64,000 nt of DNA from Promicromonospora sukumoe 327MFSha3.1 (GTDB lineage Bacteria; Actinomycetota; Actinomycetes; Actinomycetales; Cellulomonadaceae). A program made the translations under genes and the position numbers. The notes beneath the pieces are model-generated. The model had not been told where the DNA came from. It made no database searches and worked only from the letters and a program-made list of their open reading frames with translations. The stretch covers positions 806,001 through 870,000 of the forward strand of contig NZ_ARQM01000011.1 of assembly GCF_000385135.1 (NCBI RefSeq). The letters are read 5' to 3'. Below are positions 32,904 through 42,205 of the stretch, one piece after another; position 1 is the first letter of the stretch; every line of letters starts with the position of its first letter.

Positions 32904-33701
32904 CTACCTGCCGCCGAGGCAGACCGTCTCGAAGCTGCGGGAGGCGTCGAAGCCGAGCTCCAGCTTGTCCTTGGTGCCCTCGGGGCACTCCATGCCGCTG
33001 ACGATCAGGCCGGTGACCTTCTGCGCGCCCCTCGACGCGCAGGCGAGCTCGGCGCCCTGGCTGTCCACGCAGTCGCCGGTCACGAGCTGTCCGCCGCCGT
33101 TGCCGGGGTCCCCGGGGTGGTCGTCGGACAGGTTGCGGGCGCACACGCCCTGCGTCTCGCCGCCGGCCTGGCCGTCCTTCTGGAAGACGACGTCGGTGCC
33201 GTCCGGGCAGTGCAGCTGCGCCACCGACACCGCGTCCTGGATGTCGAGGATCGTGACCGTGGCCTCAGGGTCCTCGCAGGGCAGCGGGAGGTAGGCCTTT
33301 CCCCCCGCGGTGGCCTCGGGCGACGGGTTCGGCCCGGCGCAGGAGTCGACCGCCCAGGACGCCGCCACCGTCTCGTCGCCGCTGTCGGGCCCGAAGAAGT
33401 GGATGCCCACCGCGATGATCACGCCGGCCGCCACGAGGAACGCGACGACGGACCAGATCTTGTCCCGCCGGGTGCCGCCGCGGCGCTCGCCGCCGCCCTT
33501 GCCACTCGGCCGCTGCTCGGGTGCGGCGGGCGCCGGCTCGGCCGCCGGCCGGGCCGGGAACTGGCCGGTCCGGGGCTGGAACCCGCCGGACCGCTGGACC
33601 GGTTCGAACTGGACGGACCGTCGTCCGGGCTGGGCCTGGTGGGCGCGCGGTTCTGGCTGGTGTTCCGGAACACCTGCGTCCGGTGACACGGGGGAGGGCA
33701 T
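32904..33701 (-). CDS. Membrane-anchored extracytoplasmic protein with two Cys-rich repeats (LppU/SCO3897-like)
   Basis: A 265-residue protein. A Pro/Gln/Arg-rich cytoplasmic N-terminus (1 to about 78) precedes a single membrane helix (IWSVVAFLVAAGVIIAVGIH, about 81-101). The rest is extracytoplasmic and contains two similar units: VDSCAGPNP...LPCEDPEATVTILD...CPDGTD and TGDCVDSQG...ACASRGAQKVTGLI...CPEGTKD. This duplicated Cys pattern resembles the LppU/SCO3897 group of unknown role. ATG 33701 has TACTGT exactly 6 nt upstream, so it is probably leaderless. It is divergent from the glyA riboswitch unit. Confidence 0.7.
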   Translation of the reverse strand: MPSPVSPDAGVPEHQPEPRAHQAQPGRRSVQFEPVQRSGGFQPRTGQFPARPAAEPAPAAPEQRPSGKGGGERRGGTRRDKIWSVVAFLVAAGVIIAVGIHFFGPDSGDETVAASWAVDSCAGPNPSPEATAGGKAYLPLPCEDPEATVTILDIQDAVSVAQLHCPDGTDVVFQKDGQAGGETQGVCARNLSDDHPGDPGNGGGQLVTGDCVDSQGAELACASRGAQKVTGLIVSGMECPEGTKDKLELGFDASRSFETVCLGGR

Positions 33702-33707
33702 GGCGGC

Positions 33708-33713
33708 ACAGTA
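33708..33713 (-). promoter_or_regulatory. -10 box of leaderless membrane-protein gene
   Basis: TACTGT on the minus strand, 6 nt before ATG 33701. Confidence 0.5.
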
Positions 33714-33837
33714 GCGACGTCGGCGTGAATAGCAAAAGGTCTCAGGTACTTTCGTTGCAATCCCGGGGTTTCTTGCGAATGGCCGCTGAACGGCGGGCGC
33801 CGGGCACCGGTTTCGACCGCCGCTGCTACGATCTTCG

Positions 33838-33912
33838 GGTCGCGACTGGCGTCAGGTGGATCACCACCGGGGAGCGACGAGTCATGCCGACGACGGGTCG
33901 TTCGCCTGGGCC
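33838..33912 (+). ncRNA. ZTP (pfl) riboswitch upstream of glyA-folD
   Basis: Second copy of the pfl core: CGCGACTGGCG, the hairpin GGTGGATCACC, CCGGGGAGCGA (pairs with TCGC to close P1), a spacer stem, and the 3' element TTCGCCTGGGCCC (33901-33913). About 100 nt of possible expression platform remain before the glyA ATG at 34014. It would switch on glycine/serine-folate metabolism when ZMP/ZTP rises. It fills most of the otherwise gene-free 33702-34013 stretch. Confidence 0.9.
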
Positions 33913-34013
33913 CTGGGTCACCTCGTGGAAGGTGTGCGCCCGGGCCGTCCGGCACGGTGCGTGTGCCATCCGCCGCCGTCCGACAATCCCCGTCCCGCAT
34001 GAATCGAGGAGCT

Positions 34014-35294
34014 ATGAGCGCATCGACTCCCGACCCGCTCGCCACCCCGCTCGCCGAGCTCGACCCCGAGATCGCCGCCGTCCTTACCGGTGAGCTGGCC
34101 CGCCAGCGCGACACGCTCGAGATGATCGCGTCCGAGAACTTCGTGCCGCGTGCCGTCCTGGAGGCGCAGGGCTCGGTCCTGACCAACAAGTACGCCGAGG
34201 GCTACCCGGGCCGCCGCTACTACGGTGGCTGCGAACAGGTGGACATCGCGGAGAACCTCGCTATCGCCCGTGCCAAGGACCTGTTCGGCGCCGAGCACGC
34301 CAACGTCCAGCCGCACTCCGGCGCCCAGGCCAACGCCGCGGTGCTGCACGCCCTGATCAACGCGGGCGACAAGATCCTCGGCCTCGAGCTGGCCCACGGC
34401 GGCCACCTCACGCACGGCATGCGGATCAACTTCAGCGGCAAGCTGTACGACGTCGGCGCCTACGGCGTGGACCCGCAGTCCTACCGCATCGAGATGGACG
34501 AGGTCCGCAAGAAGGCGCTGGAGCACCGCCCCGACGTCATCATCGCGGGCTGGTCCGCCTACCCGCGGCACCTCGACTTCGCGGCGTTCCGCGAGGTCGC
34601 CGACGAGGTCGGCGCCAAGCTCTGGGTCGACATGGCGCACTTCGCCGGCCTGGTGGCCGCCGGGCTGCACCCGTCCCCGGTGCCGCACGCCGACGTCGTC
34701 TCCTCGACCGTGCACAAGACGATCGGCGGGCCGCGCTCCGGCTTCATCCTCTCCAAGGAGGAGTACGCCAAGAAGATCGACTCCGCCGTCTTCCCGGGCC
34801 AGCAGGGCGGCCCGCTCATGCACGTGATCGCCGCCAAGGCGGTCTCGTTCAAGGTCGCGGCGACCGAGTCGTTCAAGGACCGCCAGGAGCGCACGCTCCG
34901 TGGCGCCTCGATCATCGCCGAGCGCCTCTCGCAGCCCGACGTCGCCGCGGCCGGCGCGTCCGTGCTGACGGGCGGCACCGACGTGCACCTGGTGCTCGTG
35001 GACCTCCGCAACTCCCAGCTCGACGGTCAGCAGGCCGAGGACCTCCTGCACGACGCCGGGATCACCGTGAACCGCAACGCCGTCCCGTTCGACCCGCGGC
35101 CCCCGCGTGTCACCTCGGGCCTGCGCATCGGCACGCCGGCCCTGGCCACGCGCGGGTTCGGCGACGCCGAGTTCACCGAGGTCGCCGACATCATCGCGAC
35201 GGCCCTGAAGGACGGCGCCGCGACCGACGTCGACGCCCTCTCCGCGCGGGTCGAGAAGCTGACCGCCGCGTTCCCGCTCTACCCGGGGCTCTGA
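34014..35294 (+). CDS. glyA: Serine hydroxymethyltransferase
   Basis: Interconverts serine plus THF and glycine plus 5,10-methylene-THF, the main source of one-carbon units. The 426-residue PLP enzyme has [37 protein letters not shown], the PLP-lysine motif [14 protein letters not shown] (Lys235) and [21 protein letters not shown] 34014 follows GAGGAG; the in-frame codons upstream to 33957 belong to the riboswitch platform. It is the first gene of a two-gene operon with folD under a ZTP riboswitch. Confidence 0.97.
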   Translation: MSASTPDPLATPLAELDPEIAAVLTGELARQRDTLEMIASENFVPRAVLEAQGSVLTNKYAEGYPGRRYYGGCEQVDIAENLAIARAKDLFGAEHANVQPHSGAQANAAVLHALINAGDKILGLELAHGGHLTHGMRINFSGKLYDVGAYGVDPQSYRIEMDEVRKKALEHRPDVIIAGWSAYPRHLDFAAFREVADEVGAKLWVDMAHFAGLVAAGLHPSPVPHADVVSSTVHKTIGGPRSGFILSKEEYAKKIDSAVFPGQQGGPLMHVIAAKAVSFKVAATESFKDRQERTLRGASIIAERLSQPDVAAAGASVLTGGTDVHLVLVDLRNSQLDGQQAEDLLHDAGITVNRNAVPFDPRPPRVTSGLRIGTPALATRGFGDAEFTEVADIIATALKDGAATDVDALSARVEKLTAAFPLYPGL

Positions 35295-35298
35295 GCCG

Positions 35299-36183
35299 AT
35301 GACCGCACAGATCCTGGACGGCAAGGCCACGGCCGCGTCGATCAAGGCGGAGCTCAAGGACCGCGTGACGGCGCTGCGCGACCGCGGCGTCATCCCCGGC
35401 CTCGGCACGCTGCTGGTCGGCGAGGACCCGGGCTCGCAGTGGTACGTGGCGGGCAAGCACCGCGACTGCGCCGAGGTGGGCATCGCGTCGATCCGGGAGG
35501 ACCTCCCGGAGACCGCGACGCAGGACGAGATCGAGGCCGCGGTGCGCCGGCTGAACGAGGACCCGGCCTGCACCGGGTACATCGTGCAGCTCCCGCTGCC
35601 CAAGGGCATCGACACCAACCGCGTGCTGGAGCTCGTCGACCCCGACAAGGACGCCGACGGCCTGCACCCCACCAACCTGGGGCGCCTGGTGCTGCGGGTC
35701 AACGAGGACGTCACGTCCTCGCTGCCCTGCACGCCGCGCGGCATCATCGAGCTGGTGGAGCGGCACGGCATCAAGCTCGCGGGCAAGGAGATCGTGGTGC
35801 TCGGCCGCGGCGTCACCGTGGGCCGCCCGATCGGTCTGCTGCTCACGCGGCGCGCCGTGAACGCGACGGTCACCCTGACGCACACCGGCACGCAGGACCT
35901 CGCGGCGCTGGTCCGGCGGGCCGACGTCGTCGTGGCCGCCGCGGGCGTCAAGGGCATCGTGTCCGGCGACATGGTCAAGCCGGGCGCCGTGCTGATCGAC
36001 GTCGGCGTCTCGCGCGAGACCGACCCGGAGACGGGCAAGTCGCGTGTCGTCGGCGACGTCTCGCCCGAGGCCGCCGAGATCGCGGGCTGGGTGTCGCCCA
36101 ACCCGGGCGGCGTCGGCCCGATGACCCGCGCGATGCTGCTGGCCAACGTGGTGGAGTCGGCGGAGCGCTCGCTGGTCCCGTGA
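35299..36183 (+). CDS. folD: Methylenetetrahydrofolate dehydrogenase / methenyl-THF cyclohydrolase
   Basis: Converts the glyA product 5,10-methylene-THF to 10-formyl-THF, the donor used by PurH. The 294-residue length is normal. Motifs are [20 protein letters not shown] (catalytic Lys53 in the family's YxxxK arrangement), [13 protein letters not shown], the NADP-binding [13 protein letters not shown] and [10 protein letters not shown]. It starts 4 nt after the glyA stop, so it is cotranscribed and shares the riboswitch. The unit ends at the 36197-36252 palindrome. Confidence 0.97.
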   Translation: MTAQILDGKATAASIKAELKDRVTALRDRGVIPGLGTLLVGEDPGSQWYVAGKHRDCAEVGIASIREDLPETATQDEIEAAVRRLNEDPACTGYIVQLPLPKGIDTNRVLELVDPDKDADGLHPTNLGRLVLRVNEDVTSSLPCTPRGIIELVERHGIKLAGKEIVVLGRGVTVGRPIGLLLTRRAVNATVTLTHTGTQDLAALVRRADVVVAAAGVKGIVSGDMVKPGAVLIDVGVSRETDPETGKSRVVGDVSPEAAEIAGWVSPNPGGVGPMTRAMLLANVVESAERSLVP

Positions 36184-36196
36184 CCTGATCTGCCGC

Positions 36197-36252
36197 CGAA
36201 CGTAGGAATGGTCGCTCTCTCAGCACTGAGAGGGCGACCATTCCTACGTTCG
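36197..36252 (+). terminator. Long palindrome ending glyA-folD
   Basis: 27-bp arms (36197-36223 and 36226-36252, CGAACGTAGGAATGGTCGC) with one mismatch and a 2-nt loop, 13 nt past the folD stop. Related to 28296-28357. Confidence 0.75.
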
Positions 36253-36372
36253 ACCCCGGCCGACGGCGGGACGCCGGCGGGTGAACTGGCCTGCGATGAG
36301 TTGCGGGGCGGCGCGGCGTCTGAAGAGTTGATGTCGGGGCCGCTGCGGCCCCGACCGACTCAGGAGGACATC

Positions 36373-36855
36373 ATGGTGAGCGTTCGGACCCATCTCTGGT
36401 TCGGGAACAACAAGGCCGGCGAGGCCGCCGCCTTCTACGCCGAGCACATCCCCGGCTCGTCGATCGAGCGCGTGGTCAAGGCGCCGGAGAACGCCCCGGG
36501 CGCCGAGGCCGGCACCGACTTCGTCGTGGAGTTCACCGTGGCCGGGCAGCCCGTGATCGGCCTGAACGCCGGACCGCACCGCACGCTCGACGAGGCGTTC
36601 TCGTTCTACCTCTCGGTCGAGGGCCAGGCCGAGGTCGACCACTACTGGGACGTCCTGACCGCCGACGGCGGCGAGCCCGGCGCGTGCGGCTGGTGCACGG
36701 ACAAGTTCGGGGTGTCCTGGCAGGTGATCCCCAAGGAGCTCGAGCGGCTCAGCGGCTCGTACACGACGCCCGCCGAGATCGCCACGATGAACGCCATGCT
36801 GCAGATGGGCAAGATCGACGTCGCGGCCCTGCAGGCGGCGCACGACGGCGCATGA
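36373..36855 (+). CDS. VOC-superfamily protein (PhnB/3-demethylubiquinone methyltransferase-like)
   Basis: A 160-residue protein of the PhnB-like glyoxalase/bleomycin-resistance fold: THLWFGNNKAGEAAAFYAEHIPGS, VEFTVAGQPVIGLNAGP, AFSFYLSVEGQAEVDHYWDVL and FGVSWQVIPKEL. Actinobacterial copies are common stand-alone genes of unknown substrate; despite the family name, ubiquinone methylation is not implied. ATG 36373 follows an excellent AGGAGGA site. Confidence 0.88.
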   Translation: MVSVRTHLWFGNNKAGEAAAFYAEHIPGSSIERVVKAPENAPGAEAGTDFVVEFTVAGQPVIGLNAGPHRTLDEAFSFYLSVEGQAEVDHYWDVLTADGGEPGACGWCTDKFGVSWQVIPKELERLSGSYTTPAEIATMNAMLQMGKIDVAALQAAHDGA

Positions 36856-36891
36856 CGCACCCGTGATCGGGGGCGTGTCAGGGGCTCCGGT

Positions 36892-36897
36892 TAGGCT
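36892..36897 (+). promoter_or_regulatory. -10 box of leaderless exonuclease III gene
   Basis: TAGGCT, 6 nt before the GTG at 36904. No Shine-Dalgarno is present. Confidence 0.5.
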
Positions 36898-36903
36898 GCC
36901 CCG

Positions 36904-37728
36904 GTGCCCCTGATCGTCGCCACCGCCAATGTCAACGGGATCCGAGCCGCCGTCCGCCGCGGCATGGAGTCCTGGATCGCCACTCGCACCCCGGACGTGC
37001 TCCTGCTGCAGGAGGTGCGCGCCCCCGACAAGCTCGTCCGCGAGGTGCTCGACGGCTGGCACGTCGCCCACGCGGAGAGCGAGGTCAAGGGCCGCGCCGG
37101 CGTGCTCGTCGCGTCCCGCCTGCCGCTCGGTGAGGTCCGCACGGGCCTCGCGGCCCACGGCAAGGACGGCGCCGCCGAGGAGGGCGCCGACACCGGCCGC
37201 TGGGTCGAGGCCGACATCAGCCTGCCCGACGGCGGCACCTTCACCGCGATCTCCGCCTACCTGCACTCCGGGTCGACCAACCCGGGCCAGGAGCACACCA
37301 TGGTCGCCAAGTACGCCTACCTGGAGAAGGTCACCGCGCGCCTGGCGCAGCTCGCCGAGGCGCCCACGCCCGCCGTCGTCGCGGGCGACCTCAACATCGC
37401 CCACCAGAACGTGGACATCAAGAACTGGAAGGGCAACCAGAAGAGCGCCGGATTCCTGCCCGAGGAACGTGCCTACGTGACCCGCTGGCTCGACGAGCAC
37501 GGCTGGACCGACCTGGGCCGCCACCACGCGGGCGACGGCCCAGGCCCGTACACCTGGTGGTCCTGGCGGGGCGCCGCGTACGACAACGACTCCGGCTGGC
37601 GCATCGACTACCAGCTCGCCAACCAGGCGCTCGCGGGCGCCTGCCGCAAGGTCGAGGTCGACCGGGCGCCCACCTACGCGGAGCGCTGGAGCGACCACGC
37701 CCCGGTCGTGGCGACCTACGAGCTCTAG
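36904..37728 (+). CDS. xthA: Exodeoxyribonuclease III / AP endonuclease
   Basis: Cleaves DNA 5' to abasic sites and trims 3' blocks during base-excision repair. A 274-residue EEP-fold enzyme with TANVNGIRAAVRRG, the metal ligand Glu in LLLQEVRA, GDLNIAHQNVD (Asp and Asn), RIDYQLAN and the catalytic WSDHAPVVA. Start GTG 36904 is leaderless. The stop overlaps the convergent permease stop by 4 nt, so no intergenic terminator exists between them. Confidence 0.93.
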   Translation: MPLIVATANVNGIRAAVRRGMESWIATRTPDVLLLQEVRAPDKLVREVLDGWHVAHAESEVKGRAGVLVASRLPLGEVRTGLAAHGKDGAAEEGADTGRWVEADISLPDGGTFTAISAYLHSGSTNPGQEHTMVAKYAYLEKVTARLAQLAEAPTPAVVAGDLNIAHQNVDIKNWKGNQKSAGFLPEERAYVTRWLDEHGWTDLGRHHAGDGPGPYTWWSWRGAAYDNDSGWRIDYQLANQALAGACRKVEVDRAPTYAERWSDHAPVVATYEL

Positions 37729-38909
37729 TACCGGATCGCGTCGATCACCTTGACCCGCACGGCGTAGATCGCCGGGATCAGCCCGGCCAGCGCGCCGATC
37801 CCGACGGCGCACGCCATGCCCACCAGCGCGGCGTCGAACGGGAAGCCGGGCAGGTCGTCGAGCGGCCGGCCGAAGATGCGGTCGATCGGGATGTTCTTGA
37901 TCACGGCCACCGCGATGACCACGCCGACCACGCCCGCCACGGTGGTGGCGACCACCGACTCCATGAGCACGCCGAAGAACACGCGGCCGCTGGTGGCCCC
38001 GAAGGACCGCCGGATGCCGATCTCCCGGATGCGGTAGCGCACGGTGACGAGCGCGATGTTGAGCAGCCCGAGGCCGCCCAGCAGCAGCGCGAAGCCGCCG
38101 ACGCCGAGCACCAGGTACTGGAGCACGCGGTCGATCACCACCGCGTCGGCCATCGGCTGCTGCACCTCGAACCGGACGCCCGCCGCCGCCAGGTCGCGGG
38201 GCAGCACCTCGGCGAACCGGTCGGCGAGCTCCGGTGGTACCCAGAACCGGTAGTTGTCGGCCATCACCCGGTCGGGGAACCAGCGCACGGCCTGGTCGAA
38301 CAGCATCATGGCGCGCGGGCCCTCGTCGTTCCACTGCACGGGCACCACACCGATCACCGTGGCGGCCACGGGCGACTCGCCCTCGAGCACGACCTTCGGG
38401 TGCGTGGTCACGGGGGCGCCCCCGGCGTAGGCGTCCAGGAACGCCTGGTTCACCACGAGCACCGGGGCCAGCCGCTCGGCGTCGGACTCCGTGAACCAGC
38501 GGCCCGCGTCGAGGTCCTGGCGGGTGATGGTCCCGCTGTCGGCGTCGACGGCCGACCAGTCCACGTAGGTCCCGCTGTCCCCGCCGTGCACCGCGAGGTC
38601 CATGGTCGCGCGCACGGAGTGGTAGGAGATCTTGTGCCGTTCGGCGACGGCGTCGACGACCGCGTCCGTCTCGGCCGCCGTCATCGCGCCCTCGGTCGGA
38701 CCCATCGACCACGCCTCCAGCGTGGTGTCACGGCCCGACATGCGCTCGTTCTGCTCCTGCATGGCCTGGCCGAACATCGTCACGGCGGCCGTGATGCCGG
38801 TGATCGCGGTGACGGCGCAGGCGACGCCGACCAGCGCGAGCAGCACGCGGACCTTGTGGATCCGCAGCTCGTCCCAGGCCTCGACGATCGCGCCCACGAA
38901 CCCGGTCAT
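37725..38909 (-). CDS. ABC transporter permease, FtsX/MacB type
   Basis: A 394-residue protein with one N-terminal helix (VRVLLALVGVACAVTAITGI), a large extracytoplasmic domain (about 50-255) and three C-terminal helices with GGLGLLNIALVTVRYRIREIGIRRSFGAT, the FtsX-like signature. This is the MacB-type topology used for extruding peptides, toxins or lipoproteins. It is the last gene of a three-gene operon: its ATG overlaps the ATPase stop as ATGA. Confidence 0.9.
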   Translation of the reverse strand: MTGFVGAIVEAWDELRIHKVRVLLALVGVACAVTAITGITAAVTMFGQAMQEQNERMSGRDTTLEAWSMGPTEGAMTAAETDAVVDAVAERHKISYHSVRATMDLAVHGGDSGTYVDWSAVDADSGTITRQDLDAGRWFTESDAERLAPVLVVNQAFLDAYAGGAPVTTHPKVVLEGESPVAATVIGVVPVQWNDEGPRAMMLFDQAVRWFPDRVMADNYRFWVPPELADRFAEVLPRDLAAAGVRFEVQQPMADAVVIDRVLQYLVLGVGGFALLLGGLGLLNIALVTVRYRIREIGIRRSFGATSGRVFFGVLMESVVATTVAGVVGVVIAVAVIKNIPIDRIFGRPLDDLPGFPFDAALVGMACAVGIGALAGLIPAIYAVRVKVIDAIRY

Positions 38910-39643
38910 GCGGGGAGTCCCGCGGTCTCGGCCACGGCGGCGGGTGCGTCGAGGTGGATGGGTACCAGCACGCCGTCGGCCAGCCGGAACTGCCGGTCGG
39001 CGCGGGCCGCGATCGCGAGGTCGTGCGTGATGGTCACCAGCGCCGCCCCGGTCTCGCTCGCGGCGTCGTCCAGGAGGGTCATGATCGCCTGCCCGGTCTC
39101 GACGTCGAGGGCGCCGGTGGGCTCGTCGGCGAGGATCACGCGCGGCCCGCGCACCAGGGCGCGGGCGATGGCGACGCGCTGCTGCTCGCCGCCGGACAGC
39201 TTCTCGGGCCGCGTGTCGAGGCGCTCGCCCAGCCCGACGCGTTCGAGCGACTGCGAGGCGAGCCGGGTGCGGTTCCAGAACTGCCTGCCGCGCGCGTACA
39301 GGAGGGGCGCGGCCACGTTCTCCAGGGCGGTCCGCCCCTGCAGCAGGTTGAACTGCTGGAACACGAAGCCGAAGTCGTCGCCGCGGCGCCGGGCCAGGGC
39401 CCGGCTGCGCAGCCGGCCCACGGGCTCGCCCTCCAGGAGGTACTCGCCGGACGTGGGGGAGTCGAGCAGGCCCAGGATGTTCAGCAGGGTGGACTTGCCG
39501 GTGCCGGAGCGGCCGACGATCGCCACGTGCTCACCGGGACCGACCGTCAGGTCGACCCCGCGGAGGATCTCCAGCGTGCTCCCGTCGGGGAGCTCCACGT
39601 GCCGGGTGACGCCCTGCAGGTCGACGAGCGGGATCCCGGTCAT
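38906..39643 (-). CDS. ABC transporter ATP-binding protein (LolD/MacB-like)
   Basis: A 245-residue ATPase with Walker A GRSGTGKST, Q-loop FVFQQFNLL, signature LSGGEQQRVAIARAL, Walker B VILADEPTGALD and H-loop THD. This is the MacB/LolD/FtsE group that pairs with FtsX-fold permeases. Start ATG 39643 overlaps the adaptor stop (ATGA), and its own stop overlaps the permease start the same way, so three subunits are made by coupled translation. Confidence 0.93.
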   Translation of the reverse strand: MTGIPLVDLQGVTRHVELPDGSTLEILRGVDLTVGPGEHVAIVGRSGTGKSTLLNILGLLDSPTSGEYLLEGEPVGRLRSRALARRRGDDFGFVFQQFNLLQGRTALENVAAPLLYARGRQFWNRTRLASQSLERVGLGERLDTRPEKLSGGEQQRVAIARALVRGPRVILADEPTGALDVETGQAIMTLLDDAASETGAALVTITHDLAIAARADRQFRLADGVLVPIHLDAPAAVAETAGLPA

Positions 39644-40728
39644 CCGAAGCACTCCTCCTCGAACGCCCGCACGGCGTCCATGTCGCCGTCCATCGCCGCC
39701 TGGTCGTAGGCGGCGCTGTCGTCGCAGTCGACGCCGCCCTCCGTGCCGTCGTCGACGGGCGTGAACTCCAGGATCTGCTCGCCGGCCTTCAGGCCCTTGG
39801 TGACCTCGACCTGGAGGCCGTCCGTCAGGCCCAGGGTCACGTCGCGGGGCTCGGGCTCGGCGCCTTCCTCCTTGACGACCCACACGCGGCCGGTCTGCGA
39901 GGTGCCGAGCACCGCGGAGATCGGCACCACGACGACGTCCTTCGCGTTGCCGTTCGTGATCTCGATCTCGGCGCCCAGGCCGGAGAACGCCTTGACCTTG
40001 CGCGGGATGGAGCAGTGGACGGCGCCCGTGGCAGCGTCGGGGGCGCCCGCCATGGGGACCTCCATGCCGGCGGACTCGCCACCCGACTCGCCGGCGGGTG
40101 CCTCGCCGATCGTCAGCCCGGTGCAGGTGAACGGCGCGGGCCCGCCCTTGAGCGTCACCTGCGCCTTGCCGGTGGCCCCGACCAGCCGGTACTGCTGGTC
40201 GGCGGTGAGCGTGCCCGACACGGACAGGGTGCCGGGGGAGACGGTGCCGATGACCTCGCCGACCGTGACCGCCTGGTCCTTGAGCACCGTGATGTCCACG
40301 GTGCCGGCGACCGGGGCGAGGGCCGAGGTCCAGGTGACCTTCGGCTCCTGCTCGGTGACGGTCTCCTCGCCGGTCTCCGCGTCGACGTCGACGACCGGGT
40401 CGACGAGCTCCTCGCTCTTGATCCACAGGACGCGGGTGTCCTTGCCGACCTTCGCGTCGTCGACCTCGATCTCGGCGATCACGCCGTCCGCCGTGGCCTT
40501 GATCTCGACCGGCGGGTCGGTGACCACGGACGCGGGCACGGTGACCGCGTTGGTGACGGAGCCCTTCTCGACGGGGATCACCGCCTCGGTGATCTCGCCC
40601 GTGGGCTGCAGCGCGTCGGGCGGGTCGAGCTCGGCGCCCTTGAGCGCCAGGACCACGAGCGCGGCGGCGATCACGGCCCAGATGACGATCCGGGCGGTGG
40701 GGAATACGTACTGGCGGACAGCACCCAC
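39640..40728 (-). CDS. HlyD/MacA-type efflux adaptor
   Basis: A 362-residue adaptor with an N-terminal helix (IVIWAVIAAALVVLAL), then barrel-sandwich halves (PPVEIKATADGVIAEIEVDDAKVGKDTRVLWI and LAPVAGTVDITVLKDQAVTVGEVIG) and a C-terminal VVVPISAVLGTSQTGRVWVV strand set. The long coiled-coil hairpin of Gram-negative adaptors is absent, as expected without an outer-membrane channel. The C-terminus is acidic with two Cys. GTG 40728 follows GAGGAG. It is the first gene of the MacA-MacB-like operon. Confidence 0.85.
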   Translation of the reverse strand: MGAVRQYVFPTARIVIWAVIAAALVVLALKGAELDPPDALQPTGEITEAVIPVEKGSVTNAVTVPASVVTDPPVEIKATADGVIAEIEVDDAKVGKDTRVLWIKSEELVDPVVDVDAETGEETVTEQEPKVTWTSALAPVAGTVDITVLKDQAVTVGEVIGTVSPGTLSVSGTLTADQQYRLVGATGKAQVTLKGGPAPFTCTGLTIGEAPAGESGGESAGMEVPMAGAPDAATGAVHCSIPRKVKAFSGLGAEIEITNGNAKDVVVVPISAVLGTSQTGRVWVVKEEGAEPEPRDVTLGLTDGLQVEVTKGLKAGEQILEFTPVDDGTEGGVDCDDSAAYDQAAMDGDMDAVRAFEEECFG

Positions 40729-40832
40729 GGGGGCTCCTCGCGGCGGGGACGGGTGGCAGCCTGCTGGACATTAATGCAGGTACCGCCCCGGAGGGGATGA
40801 AAGTACGGGGTGAAGCCAAGCCTTTGCGAGGA

Positions 40833-40864
40833 AGGGCCCCGCACCTGACGGTGCGGAGCCCTTG
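40833..40864 (-). terminator. Hairpin downstream of galK
   Basis: 14-bp arms (40833-40846 and 40851-40864) with one mismatch and a 4-nt loop, 23 nt past the galK stop. Confidence 0.65.
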
Positions 40865-40887
40865 CGCGGGATCGGGTAGGGCGCCGC

Positions 40888-42120
<1,233 letters not shown>

Positions 42121-42127
42121 GTGTCTG

Positions 42128-42133
42128 ATTATT
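42128..42133 (-). promoter_or_regulatory. -10 box of leaderless galK
   Basis: AATAAT on the minus strand, 7 nt before GTG 42120. It suggests galK can be transcribed independently of the upstream beta-galactosidase gene. Confidence 0.45.
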
Positions 42134-42205
42134 GCCTCCTGTGCGCGCCGGCCCCACCCGCCGGTCAGGCAGCGAGACCGGCGCGCCCAGGATCGGGACG
42201 CGGGC

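Noticed and set aside
36373-36855. 3-demethylubiquinone methyltransferase
   Set aside because: The family name is historical; the protein is a VOC-fold PhnB-like member with no methyltransferase motif, and most actinobacteria use menaquinone.
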